This document shows, piece by piece, positions 25,085 to 33,181 of a stretch of 48,801 nt of DNA (the first letter of the stretch is position 1; the number at the start of each line of letters is the position of its first letter). A program made the position numbers and the translations under genes. The notes beneath the pieces are model-generated. The model searched no databases and was not told the origin of the DNA. It was given only the letters and a program-made list of their open reading frames with translations. Source of the DNA: Armatimonadota bacterium (lineage in GTDB: Bacteria; Armatimonadota; UBA5829; JAUSEB01); contig JAUSGG010000231.1 of NCBI GenBank assembly GCA_030649165.1, positions 1 through 48,801 of the forward strand, read 5' to 3'.

Positions 25085-25767
25085 AAGCGATCGATTTGAT
25101 TGGAAGCCAACTCCCGGAGCAGCGCAAAACCGCACAAACCCGCTACACTTTTATGACAGACCAGGAGATCGTCGAATGCGCGCAGTTCGGCGAGGACGCC
25201 GCGGCCGAATATCTGTTGTATAAGTACCGGAGCCTCGTGCGCACCAAAGTCAGATCATATTTCCTCATGGGCGCGGAAAAAGAAGACCTGCTGCAGATCG
25301 GCATGATAGGTCTCTGGCAGGCGACCATAGACTACCGTGCGGACAAGGAGATCTCGTTCCTCTCGTTCGCCAGGATTTGCATAGAACGCCACGTGATTAC
25401 CGCGATCAAGACGGCAACCCGCCAAAAGCAGACTCCTCTGAACACGTCGGTCTCGCTCGAATACCCGTCCGAGGACAGCGAATCGGAATGGAACCTGGCT
25501 GAGGTGCTCGTTGCCGACGACACCGTGGATCCCGAGGAGTTGGTTTTGAGGCGCGAAGACACCCGCCGGCTTCAGGAGATGCTCCGGAGACTGCTCAGCG
25601 ATTTTGAATGGAGTGTGCTTGCCGGCTACCAGGTCGGCAAGTCCTATCGAGAGATTGCGTCGGAGCTGCGCTGCAAGACGAAGTCGGTGGACAACGCCCT
25701 GGCCCGCATCAAGCGCAAGGTTTCGTGCACGCCCTACGTATGGCCCGGCGTCAGCGACAATAACTGA
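25081..25767 (+). CDS. sigH: RNA polymerase sigma factor, SigH-like (sigma-70 family)
   Basis: The protein has 228 residues. Region 2 includes AEYLLYKYRSLVRTKVRSYF and the core-binding and -10 recognition helix DLLQIGMIGLWQATIDYR. IERHVITAIKTATRQKQTPLN is almost the B. subtilis SigH sequence. Region 4 with the helix-turn-helix is VGKSYREIASELRCKTKSVDNALARIKRK. In Firmicutes SigH drives stationary-phase and early sporulation genes; in non-sporulating phyla it serves as an alternative sigma factor. It is coupled to the upstream DUF4342 gene by an ATGA overlap. A shorter start at ATG 25153 is possible. The octamer repeat begins directly after the stop. Confidence 0.88.
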   Translation: MKAIDLIGSQLPEQRKTAQTRYTFMTDQEIVECAQFGEDAAAEYLLYKYRSLVRTKVRSYFLMGAEKEDLLQIGMIGLWQATIDYRADKEISFLSFARICIERHVITAIKTATRQKQTPLNTSVSLEYPSEDSESEWNLAEVLVADDTVDPEELVLRREDTRRLQEMLRRLLSDFEWSVLAGYQVGKSYREIASELRCKTKSVDNALARIKRKVSCTPYVWPGVSDNN

Positions 25768-25830
25768 GGGTTCCAGGGTTCCAGGGTTTTGAGGGGCCTG
25801 ATCACTGTTTACTGTTCACCGTTCACTCGC
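25768..25830. repeat. Octamer and heptamer tract between sigH and lepB
   Basis: GGGTTCCA octamers are followed by GTTTACT, GTTCACC, GTTCACT heptamers. It separates two genes that otherwise look like one operon. Confidence 0.75.
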
Positions 25831-25849
25831 TGCCGCCGGAGGTTCAGTT

Positions 25850-26431
25850 ATGAGCATAATCGAACGCTGCACCGGCTGCGCCACCGAGATTCCATCATCA
25901 CGGGCTTCCATAGGACGGTTATTGCCGTCCGTCGCGCGTGAGGCCGTCAAGACCGTTGCGCTCACGGCGTTGGTATTCCTGTTCACCGTGAGCTTTATCG
26001 CGCAGGGATATGAGGTGTTCGGGAACTGCATGGACCCGAATCTCCGGACCGGGGAACGCCTGCTGGGAAGTAAGCTGGCGTACCGACTACACATGCCTTC
26101 ACGCGGCGATATCGTCGTTTTCAAATGCCCCGCGAATGAGTCGCAGATCTACGTCAAACGTGTGATCGGGCTTCCCGGGGAGTTGGTCGAGATACGGCAG
26201 GGGGCCGTTTACGTGAACGGCCGCCGGCTCAGGGAATCCTATCTGATCCACGCGCCTCATGGGAGCTACGGTCCCAGCTTGATCAAGCCGGGCCGCCTGT
26301 TTGTGATGGGTGATTACCGCGACTGCAGCAACGACAGTCGGTACTGGGGTCAGCTCGCCCTTTCCGAGGTCCAGGCAAAGGCGTGGGTGCGGTACTGGCC
26401 GATTAAGCGGGCGGGATTCTTAGGGTTATAG
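25850..26431 (+). CDS. lepB: Signal peptidase I-like protein with Cys at the nucleophile position
   Basis: This is a 193-residue S26-family membrane peptidase with one N-terminal membrane anchor (about residues 28-50). The nucleophile motif, normally G-x-SM-x-P-x-L, reads GNCMDPNL here, with Cys60 (codon TGC) in place of Ser. The general-base Lys is present (YVKRVIGLPGE, Lys103), spaced as in type I peptidases. Box D (DIVVFKCP) and box E (MGDYRDCSNDSRYWG) are intact. The enzyme would cleave signal peptides at the outer face of the inner membrane; whether the Cys form is active is not known. GGAGG lies 7 nt before the ATG. The last residues, FLGL, and the stop TAG are encoded by the start of an AGGGTTAT octamer repeat. 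Confidence 0.85.
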   Translation: MSIIERCTGCATEIPSSRASIGRLLPSVAREAVKTVALTALVFLFTVSFIAQGYEVFGNCMDPNLRTGERLLGSKLAYRLHMPSRGDIVVFKCPANESQIYVKRVIGLPGELVEIRQGAVYVNGRRLRESYLIHAPHGSYGPSLIKPGRLFVMGDYRDCSNDSRYWGQLALSEVQAKAWVRYWPIKRAGFLGL

Positions 26432-26450
26432 GGTTATAGGGGTTACGAGG
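26419..26450. repeat. Octamer tract overlapping the lepB stop
   Basis: TTAGGGTTATAGGGTTATAG and variants. The lepB stop codon lies within the first unit. Confidence 0.7.
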
Positions 26451-26479
26451 GTCACCGACTGATTACCTGTTGAAGCTAA

Positions 26480-26507
26480 GGGCTCCCGGTCTTTCGACCG
26501 GGAGCCC
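26480..26507. terminator. Hairpin between convergent lepB and DUF378 genes
   Basis: A perfect 12-bp stem GGGCTCCCGGTC/GACCGGGAGCCC with a TTTC loop. The T-run after it is poor in both directions, so it may serve as a bidirectional terminator of modest strength. Confidence 0.65.
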
Positions 26508-26539
26508 GTTGTCCCTGTGCGGCTCTGATAGAGATTGAC

Positions 26540-26791
26540 TTACCTTGTCTGGCCTACCACGCTCGTTATGTGGCCCGGCACGCAAACATCATCACGGCTT
26601 TCGATCAGTTTCCCCAATACGAATATGCCAAAGAGTCCCGCCAGGCCAACGAACGTTAGTATCACCCGGCTGACAACGGTGTTCAGGCCAAATATGGCGC
26701 CAATCAGGTTGTAGCCGAACAAGCCGACAAGACCCCAGTTCAGGGCGCCGATCACTATCAGAATGAGGGACATGATCGTTAAAGCTCTCAT
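26540..26791 (-). CDS. DUF378 family small membrane protein
   Basis: The protein has 83 residues. It matches the DUF378 pattern: MSLILIVIGALNWGLVGLFG forms the first helix, followed by NLIGAIFG, and LTFVGLAGLFGIFVL forms the second, with a short polar tail. The function of the family is unknown. The ATG at 26791 has AGGTGA about 7 nt upstream; the GTG directly before it is a less likely start. Confidence 0.85.
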   Translation of the reverse strand: MRALTIMSLILIVIGALNWGLVGLFGYNLIGAIFGLNTVVSRVILTFVGLAGLFGIFVLGKLIESRDDVCVPGHITSVVGQTR

Positions 26792-26875
26792 CACGTTTCA
26801 CCTCTGTAATACTGAGCTCGTATCTCCAATGATATTATGCCCAACCGTGCAGTCGGCGAATCGGGGGAAGGTTTA

Positions 26876-27059
26876 TGAGGTTTATGAGGTTTATGAGGGT
26901 TTCAGGGTTCTAAGGGTTCTAAACATGGAACCCTTAGAACAGTATGACCCTATGACCCTATGACCCTAAGACCCTAAGACCCTAAGACCCTAAGACCCTA
27001 AGACCCTAAGACCCTAAGACCCTAAGACCCTAAGACCCTAGAACCTTAGAACCCTGAAA
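26876..27059. repeat. Octamer array, including 12 units of ACCCTAAG type
   Basis: GGTTTATGA octamer/nonamer units (26871-26900) and AGGGTTCT units are followed by 12 tandem 8-bp units at 26947-27042: two ACCCTATG, nine ACCCTAAG and one ACCCTAGA. Degenerate AACCTTAG/AACCCTGA units come next. It is a likely length-variable locus just upstream of the dnaE promoter. Confidence 0.95.
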
Positions 27060-27067
27060 CCTTTCTC

Positions 27068-27096
27068 TTGCATTCCTCGCGGCGTTGCGTTACAAT
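27068..27096 (+). promoter_or_regulatory. Promoter of dnaE
   Basis: TTGCAT (27068-27073), a 17-nt spacer, TACAAT (27091-27096). The 80-nt leader contains a small CCCC...GGGG hairpin near 27116-27132. Confidence 0.6.
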
Positions 27097-27183
27097 ATCG
27101 CCTGGTCGGTTTCTTCCCCTATATATTGGGGCAGCCAAGCCCGTACGCGCTAAATCTAGTATTATTGAGGGGAGCGTCTTGCT

Positions 27184-30100
27184 GTGCAGTCGCCTGGGTT
27201 TGTTCATCTTCATACCCATTCTGAGTTCAGCCTTCTCGACGGCGCCTGCCGCATAAAGGACCTGGCCAAACTCGCGGCCGAACAGGAGATGCCGTCTCTT
27301 GCCCTGACCGACCACGGTTTGATGTACGGAGCGATCAGCTTCTACGAGGCGTGCCGGGACCAGGGCGTAACTCCCATCATAGGCTGCGAAGTGTATGTGG
27401 CGCCCCGAAGCCGCACTTCGCGAAATCCCAAGCTCGATTCCGACCCGCATCATCTCGTGCTCCTGGCGGAGAGCATCAAAGGCTACAAGAACCTGCTGAA
27501 ACTCGTCTCCGCGGCATCGGTCGAGGGGTTTTACTACAAACCACGGGTGGATAAGGAGCTGTTGGCGCAGCATAGCGAAGGGTTGATCGCGTTGACCGCG
27601 TGCCTGGCCGGAGAGGTCCCCAGGTTTTGTGTAAAGGGCGACCTGGATGGCGCGCGCAAGGCTACTGCCGAATACCGCGAGATATTCGGCCGGAACAATC
27701 TCTACATCGAAATCCAGGAAAACGGCCTGGAGGAACAGAAGACCGCAAACGCCGGGCTGATCGAACTGGCGCGCGAGTTGTCTCTTCCCCTCGTGGCGAC
27801 GAACGACATCCATTATCTCCGCAAAGAGGACGCCTCCGCCCACGATGTGCTGCTCTGCATCCAGACCGGCGCGACGATAGACGATCCAAACAGGCTGCGG
27901 TTCGGCTCGCAGGAGTTTTTCTTCAAGACGGCCCAACAGATGGCCGAGGAGTTCGCGGATTATCCGGAATCTCTGGCGAACACTCTGGAGATTGCTTCGC
28001 GCTGCAAGGTCGAGTTGGACTTTTCCAGGCTGAACCTGCCGGGAGTGGAGGTCCACGACGGTCTGGACGCCGACGGATATCTCGAACAGCTCTCTCGGGA
28101 GGGACTTGCCAGGCGTTATCCCACGGTCACCCCGGAGATAGAAGAGCGGCTCAGAATCGAGCTGGATACCGTCAAGAAGATGGGTTACCCGGACTATATG
28201 CTGATAGTGCGGGACTTCGCCCGATTCGCTCGCGAGCGAGGCATATACGTCGGAATGCGCGGTTCGGCGGCGGGGAGCATCGTCTGCTATGCTTTAGAGA
28301 TCACCGACGCCGACCCTCTTCTTTACGGGCTGCCGTTCGAGCGGTTCCTCAACATAGAGCGCGTTTCGATGCCGGATATCGATATGGATTTCCAGGATGA
28401 CCGCCGCGACGAGGTCATCAGATACGTTACCGACAAGTACGGCGAAGACCACGTGGCGCAGATCGTCACCTTCGGGACGCTGGCCGCTCGGGCGGCCGTG
28501 CGGGATGTCGGCCGCGTTCTAGGAGTGCCGATAAACGAGGTGGACAAGATCTGCAAGATGATCCCCACGATCCCCATCGGCATTTCCATCGACCAGGCCA
28601 AGGAGGAGAACCCCGAGCTGAAAGCGGCTTACGAAGGTTCGGACACCGTTAAGAACCTGATGGACACGGCCTGCCGCCTGGAAGGTATCTGCCGCCATGC
28701 CAGCACGCACGCGGCCGGGGTCATAATCTCCCACGCCCCTCTGACCGAACACGTGCCGGTCGCAAAAGCGAGCAAGGGTGAGATCGTCAGCCAGTACGAC
28801 GCCCACGCGCTGGAGCTGCTCGGACTGTTGAAGATGGACTTTCTTGGCCTCGCGAACCTCACGACGCTGGCCCGGGCCGTCCAGAACATAAAGAAGCAGA
28901 AGGACGTCGAAGTAAGCATCCTGTCACTTCCGCTCGATGACGGGGAAACCTACGAGATGCTGGGAGCGGGGCACACGACAGGGGTGTTCCAGCTTGAAGG
29001 CGCGGGGATGCGCCGCTACATACAGGAGCTCAAGCCGGGGTCGATGAAAGAACTCGCGGCGATGATCGCTCTCTATCGCCCAGGACCGATGAATAGCATT
29101 CCCAAGTATATCAAGTGCAAACAGGGCCAAGAGCCGATCAAATACCTGCACCCGTGCCTGGAACCGATACTGAAGGACAGTTACGGCGTCGTTGTGTACC
29201 AGGACGACGTGATGTTTATCGCGCGCGCCGTGGCAGGCTTTTCGCTGGGCCAGGCAGACATCCTGCGCCGGGCTATGGGCAAGAAGAAGAAAGAGGAAAT
29301 GGCCAAGCAGCGCAAGCGGTTCCTCGCGGGCGCGAAGGAAAACGGGATTTCCGAGAAGATCGCCGTTCAGATATTCGACCTCGTCGAGCCGTTCGCCGGG
29401 TACGGTTTCAACAAAGCCCACGCGACGTGTTACGCGAACGTGGCCTACCAGACCGCTTATCTGAAGGCGCATTACCCCGTCGAGTATATGGCGGGGCTTT
29501 TGGCTACAAACGTTGACAACAAGGACAAGATCGCCCTGTACGTCGAGGAGTGCCGGCGGCTCGGCATTACGGTCCTGCCGCCGGACGTCAACAAGAGCGA
29601 GGTGGACTTCACGGCGGAGAGAGAGGACATCAGGTTCGGTCTGGGCGCGATCAAGAACTGCGGACGCGCCATAGTCGACGCGGTTATAGCCGCTCGCGAG
29701 ATCGGCGGGCCGTTCAGGTCGCTGTATGACTTTTGCGACCGGGTGCAGGATTCGACTTCTGTGGGAAAGGCAATGGTGGAGTGCCTCATTCGAGCGGGCG
29801 CGTTCAGCTCGATAGACGAGAACCGGGGCAGGCTGCTTGCGATGCTGGACGAAGCCATGGCGCACGCCGCGAAGGCGCAGCGGGACAGACGCAGCGGGCA
29901 GACCGGCTTGTTCGGGGACATTCGCGAGAGCGAAGAGTTACCGGCTGCAAAGACATACATGTCCATTGCGGACATGCCTCGTGAAGAGATACTGGCTATG
30001 GAGAAGGACCTCCTCGGCCTCTATGTCACCGATCATCCGCTGATGCACGTGCGCGAATGCCTGGCGCGCGAGACGACGGTGAACTCCGAACAGCTTGCGG

Positions 30101-30735
30101 AGATGGACGATCAGCAGGAATGCGTGATCGGCGGCATCATCTCCACGCTTCGCTACCACACGACCAAGCGCGGCAACGAGCAGATGGCGTTCCTGACCCT
30201 GGAGGATTTGTCGGGAAAGATATCGGTCACGGTGTTTCCGTCGGCATTCAAGACGTGCTCGGAAGCGCTGGTGAAGGACAAGATAGTTATCATCAAGGGC
30301 AAGGTCAGTCATCGGGAGCGCATCGGGCAGGACGACGACAAATCCCACACCGCCGAGGTTATCTGCGAATCGGTGAGGGCTTTGAACGGGGACGGCGGTA
30401 TCGGGAAAGATGTCCCCCCAAATGACGAGCAAGAGGCGGAGGTTTCGGGACGAGGGCGTCCCGAAACAACAGAAGAGGCCCCGAACGGTAACGGCGGGCA
30501 AGACACCTCGGGGGCGGCTGTCCACATCCGTCTAATCAACGCAAGCGCGGGGGATCTGGCGCTTCTCAAGAGAGTCTTCAACGATTATCCGGGGGAGACG
30601 GAGGTCCATTTTCATGTCGAATCAGCAAGTTCCGGCACGACGAGGGTTTCCACGGATATCCGCGTGAACGTGTCAGATGACTTTCTGGCCGAGGTGCAGC
30701 AATTGGTGGGGCAGGGGATGGTGAGGGCGGAGTAG
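27184..30735 (+). CDS. dnaE: DNA polymerase III subunit alpha
   Basis: This is the 1183-residue catalytic subunit of the replicative polymerase. Order: PHP domain (FVHLHTHSEFSLLDGA, residues 5-20 onward), palm with the catalytic Asp pair in PDIDMDF (Asp398/400/402) and the third Asp near 552 in KMDFLGL, thumb and fingers, a helix-hairpin-helix region, and a C-terminal OB domain (about 975-1065, VIGGIISTLRYHTTKRGNEQ). A low-complexity linker (about residues 1080-1110) and a final small domain follow. The linker contains a perfect palindrome at DNA level. Length and order fit the standard DnaE1 type. GTG start at 27184 with GAGGGGA about 11 nt upstream. Confidence 0.97.
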   Translation: MQSPGFVHLHTHSEFSLLDGACRIKDLAKLAAEQEMPSLALTDHGLMYGAISFYEACRDQGVTPIIGCEVYVAPRSRTSRNPKLDSDPHHLVLLAESIKGYKNLLKLVSAASVEGFYYKPRVDKELLAQHSEGLIALTACLAGEVPRFCVKGDLDGARKATAEYREIFGRNNLYIEIQENGLEEQKTANAGLIELARELSLPLVATNDIHYLRKEDASAHDVLLCIQTGATIDDPNRLRFGSQEFFFKTAQQMAEEFADYPESLANTLEIASRCKVELDFSRLNLPGVEVHDGLDADGYLEQLSREGLARRYPTVTPEIEERLRIELDTVKKMGYPDYMLIVRDFARFARERGIYVGMRGSAAGSIVCYALEITDADPLLYGLPFERFLNIERVSMPDIDMDFQDDRRDEVIRYVTDKYGEDHVAQIVTFGTLAARAAVRDVGRVLGVPINEVDKICKMIPTIPIGISIDQAKEENPELKAAYEGSDTVKNLMDTACRLEGICRHASTHAAGVIISHAPLTEHVPVAKASKGEIVSQYDAHALELLGLLKMDFLGLANLTTLARAVQNIKKQKDVEVSILSLPLDDGETYEMLGAGHTTGVFQLEGAGMRRYIQELKPGSMKELAAMIALYRPGPMNSIPKYIKCKQGQEPIKYLHPCLEPILKDSYGVVVYQDDVMFIARAVAGFSLGQADILRRAMGKKKKEEMAKQRKRFLAGAKENGISEKIAVQIFDLVEPFAGYGFNKAHATCYANVAYQTAYLKAHYPVEYMAGLLATNVDNKDKIALYVEECRRLGITVLPPDVNKSEVDFTAEREDIRFGLGAIKNCGRAIVDAVIAAREIGGPFRSLYDFCDRVQDSTSVGKAMVECLIRAGAFSSIDENRGRLLAMLDEAMAHAAKAQRDRRSGQTGLFGDIRESEELPAAKTYMSIADMPREEILAMEKDLLGLYVTDHPLMHVRECLARETTVNSEQLAEMDDQQECVIGGIISTLRYHTTKRGNEQMAFLTLEDLSGKISVTVFPSAFKTCSEALVKDKIVIIKGKVSHRERIGQDDDKSHTAEVICESVRALNGDGGIGKDVPPNDEQEAEVSGRGRPETTEEAPNGNGGQDTSGAAVHIRLINASAGDLALLKRVFNDYPGETEVHFHVESASSGTTRVSTDIRVNVSDDFLAEVQQLVGQGMVRAE
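30442..30467. repeat. Palindrome inside dnaE linker
   Basis: GTTTCGGGACG (30442-30452), a 4-nt loop AGGG, then CGTCCCGAAAC (30457-30467): a perfect 11-bp stem within coding sequence. It encodes VSGRGRPET in the variable linker before the last domain. Confidence 0.85.
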
Positions 30736-30770
30736 GCGAGATGGACGCCGACCCCACGCCAAGTCAATCC

Positions 30771-31184
30771 TTACTCTCCCATCACCTTCACCACGACGCG
30801 TTTCCGTCGTTGCCCATCGAACTCGGCGTAGAAGATCGTCTGCCAGGGGCCGAGGTCGAGTTTGCCGTCAGTAATCGGGATAATGACCTGGTGGTGCGTC
30901 AGCAGGTTCTTCAGGTGCGCATCGCCATTGTCTTCGCCGGTGCGGTGGTGACGGTAGTCGGGACCGTACGGCGCGAGACGCTCCAGCATCTCCATCGCGT
31001 CCTGCAGAATGCCACCCTCGTTGTCGTTCACCCAAATCGCGGCGGTTATGTGCATGGCCGAGACCAGCATCATTCCTTCTTTGATGTCCGACTTGCGCAG
31101 TACCTCTTCGCACGTGTCGGTTATGTTGACGAACTCTCGCCGTTTGGCGGTGTTGAACCATAGATACTCGGTGTGTGCTTTCAT
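30771..31184 (-). CDS. YjbQ family (UPF0047) protein
   Basis: The protein has 137 residues. It carries the UPF0047 landmarks: [18 protein letters not shown] near the N-terminus, [35 protein letters not shown] and the end [16 protein letters not shown]. coli YjbQ has weak thiamin-phosphate synthase activity; the true role of the family is unclear. GGAGG lies 6 nt before the ATG. It converges on dnaE with a 35-bp gap. Confidence 0.9.
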   Translation of the reverse strand: MKAHTEYLWFNTAKRREFVNITDTCEEVLRKSDIKEGMMLVSAMHITAAIWVNDNEGGILQDAMEMLERLAPYGPDYRHHRTGEDNGDAHLKNLLTHHQVIIPITDGKLDLGPWQTIFYAEFDGQRRKRVVVKVMGE

Positions 31185-31196
31185 TGTGCCTCCGGA

Positions 31197-31392
31197 TTAG
31201 AAGTTAGGAGTTAGAAGTTAGGAGTTAGTATCTGACATCGCTTTCGTTTTTTCGCACGTTCACATTTTTTGATTACGCTTCGCAGCACGCCGAAAAGGCA
31301 GGAGGCCGATTTCGTCCCGCGGCTTTCACCCTCACCCCATTCGCTGCGCTCAGGGCAAGCTCTAAACCTCTCCCTCAAGGGAGAGGGAATTC
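31197..31392. repeat. Heptamer tract and split G/C palindrome
   Basis: GTTAGAA/GTTAGGA heptamers (31197-31230) lie upstream of yjbQ. At 31325-31392 an ACCCTCACCCC...CTCCCTCAAGGGAGAGG palindrome is interrupted by a 30-bp insert (CATTCGCTGCGCTCAGGGCA). The RDD gene ends inside the last palindrome arm. Confidence 0.7.
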
Positions 31393-32163
31393 GGCTCGCC
31401 GCCGGCGGTCTTCGTCGAGACGACGCCAAAGGCTTTCGAGGAACTCGATATGGTCGAGCTCGCCATCGGGTTGGACCTCTACTTTTTCGAGGATCGGCGC
31501 GACCATCCTGCGCGCCAGGTCGGTTTGGACCTCCGGTGGGAGTTCCCTTCTGCGCTCCACGAACCGCTTGACGGCCTCACAGTCATCCCTGGAGAGCGCG
31601 CTCGTGTCGCCGTCAAAGACCTCGACGTCTTCCGATTTGGCCGTGTCATCTTTTGTGGGGGTAACGCTATCAAACCGCTCTCGCACGACCATAGTACCCG
31701 CCGCGTAATCGCCGAGCCGGCGGTAGGTGGGGCTGAACAGTATGCTCAACACTCCAACCGAATAGGCGAAGGGCAGGAAATCGACGTACCTCATCAGGTT
31801 ACGCACGGCGGCGCAGGCGAAGTCGATTGGATGGCCGCTCTCGCGCACGACCCTGAGCCGCAGTATTCGTTTTCCGGGTGTCTGGCCGTTGCGCAGAGTC
31901 TCGTAGGTGATGTAGTAGCCCCAGATTATGAGGAAGATGGCGACGATGATGCCGCCGAGTATCCATCCCGAAAGCGTGGAAACGGCGCCGCCGGACAGCA
32001 GGCCCTTGACCCCGGCGATTAGCAGAGGGATGGCGAGGAGCAGCGCGGCGCCCGCCTGGATGAGCGTGTCAAGCAGGCAGGCGACCATACGCGAACCTAC
32101 GCCGGCGAGCTCGTAGGAGATCTCCGCGTTTTCGGGTGTGACTATTGTAACTTGTCTGCTCAT
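31375..32163 (-). CDS. RDD family membrane protein
   Basis: The protein has 262 residues. Residues 20-150 hold the RDD domain: GVGSRMVACLLDTLIQAGAA with the Arg and Asp of the family, then NGQTPGKRILRLRVV and YRRLGDYAAGTMVV, across three to four membrane helices. The C-terminal ~100 residues are soluble and helical, with many charges. RDD proteins have been linked to ion exchange or act beside SpoIIM/DUF58 clusters, and that is the setting here, divergent from spoIIM. Its start region overlaps the spoIIM promoter. The stop TGA lies in a dispersed palindrome, so the C-terminal FPLP is repeat-encoded. Confidence 0.82.
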   Translation of the reverse strand: MSRQVTIVTPENAEISYELAGVGSRMVACLLDTLIQAGAALLLAIPLLIAGVKGLLSGGAVSTLSGWILGGIIVAIFLIIWGYYITYETLRNGQTPGKRILRLRVVRESGHPIDFACAAVRNLMRYVDFLPFAYSVGVLSILFSPTYRRLGDYAAGTMVVRERFDSVTPTKDDTAKSEDVEVFDGDTSALSRDDCEAVKRFVERRRELPPEVQTDLARRMVAPILEKVEVQPDGELDHIEFLESLWRRLDEDRRRRAEFPLP

Positions 32164-32181
32164 TCCGCCGCTTGTTATAAT
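32152..32181. promoter_or_regulatory. Overlapping divergent -10 region for RDD and SpoIIM genes
   Basis: On the plus strand TTGTCT (32152-32157), an 18-nt spacer and TATAAT (32176-32181) sit 7 nt before the SpoIIM GTG. On the minus strand TATAAC (32179-32174) overlaps it and sits 10 nt before the RDD ATG. Both transcripts would have almost no leader. Confidence 0.55.
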
Positions 32182-32188
32182 CTCCGAT

Positions 32189-33181
32189 GTGAACTCAAAA
32201 GAGTCGGGCAATCTGAAGCCTGAGTGGCGCGAGCTTTCGGGCATTCTCGAAAAGGCGCGCGCCTCCGGCGTCCAATCGCTGTCCGCGCACGATCTGGCGC
32301 GGCTGGGGCCGCTGTACAGATTGGCAGTCGCCGATCTGGCGCTTGCCAGGTCGCACGACGCCGGCTCCGGCCTCGTCTCGTTTCTTAACGACCTGGTCGC
32401 GCGCGGATACGGGCTGATCTACACTTCGCCTCCGTCGAGAATCCGGCAAGCGCTCCGCTTTGTCGTCTCCGGATTTCCCGCCCTGGCGCGCCGCGAACGT
32501 CGGGCAATAGGACTCGCTACTGCAGTATTCTTGGCCGGAGCGGTTTTTGCCTTCATAACCGTGTCACGCGACCCGTCTACGCAGTCGGCGTTCGTGCCGC
32601 CGATGTTCGCGAGAGAGTCGAGAGAGTCGAGAGAGTCGAGGAAGTCGCCCGGACCAGGAATTCCTGATGCGTTGAAGCCGGTCCTGTCCAGCGCGATAAT
32701 GAGCAACAATATTCAGGTGAGCATAACCGCTTTCGCTTCCGGCATAACCTTCGGAATCCTGACTATCTATATACTCCTTCAGAACGGGATGATGCTCGGC
32801 GGGCTTGCGGCGTCGTTCGGTCGGGGTGACAGCCTGGTGTTCTGGTCGCTGATTTTGCCGCACGGGATCATCGAGCTGGCCGCAATCTGCATATCGGGCG
32901 GGGCGGGATTGATAATCGCCGGCGCGCTGATCAGGCCGGGAAACAGGTCGAGGTGGGATTCGGTGAAGCTCGCGGCGCGCAGGGCGATTCCGCTGATGGG
33001 GGGAGTGGCGTTGATGCTGGTCGCGGCGGGAGCGATCGAGGGATTCCTTACTCCTTCAAAGCTGAGTCCGGGTGTGAAGCTGGCGTTTGCGGGGCTGACT
33101 GCGGCGCTGCTGGCGCTGTATTTCGCTTCGCCTTGGCGAGGAGGCGTTGGTTCAGGGAAGAACGCAAATGAACGCCGATAA
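32189..33181 (+). CDS. SpoIIM family (stage II sporulation protein M-like) membrane protein
   Basis: The protein has 330 residues. After a soluble helical N-terminus (about 1-95) comes the DUF95/SpoIIM membrane domain with about six helices, including SITAFASGITFGILTIYILL and LILPHGIIELAAICISGGAG with the conserved HG-x-x-E-L motif. SpoIIM takes part in peptidoglycan remodelling during engulfment in Firmicutes; in other phyla it usually occurs with RDD, DUF58 and MoxR genes, as partly here. The GTG at 32189 was chosen over the upstream extension because it sits 7 nt after TATAAT; the upstream codons overlap the divergent gene. A RES-RES-RES-RKS stretch comes from a coding nonamer repeat. The stop lies in a dispersed repeat. 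Confidence 0.82.
   Translation: MNSKESGNLKPEWRELSGILEKARASGVQSLSAHDLARLGPLYRLAVADLALARSHDAGSGLVSFLNDLVARGYGLIYTSPPSRIRQALRFVVSGFPALARRERRAIGLATAVFLAGAVFAFITVSRDPSTQSAFVPPMFARESRESRESRKSPGPGIPDALKPVLSSAIMSNNIQVSITAFASGITFGILTIYILLQNGMMLGGLAASFGRGDSLVFWSLILPHGIIELAAICISGGAGLIIAGALIRPGNRSRWDSVKLAARRAIPLMGGVALMLVAAGAIEGFLTPSKLSPGVKLAFAGLTAALLALYFASPWRGGVGSGKNANERR
32612..32647 (+). repeat. In-frame nonamer repeat within the SpoIIM-like gene
   Basis: Three AGAGAGTCG units and one AGGAAGTCG. It is translated as RES repeats in the loop after the first membrane helix, and the 9-bp period keeps frame. Confidence 0.9.

Noticed and set aside
26947-27042. ACCCTAAG units as a telomere or replicon end
   Set aside because: The array is internal, flanked by genes on both sides, and belongs to the same octamer style seen in other gaps.
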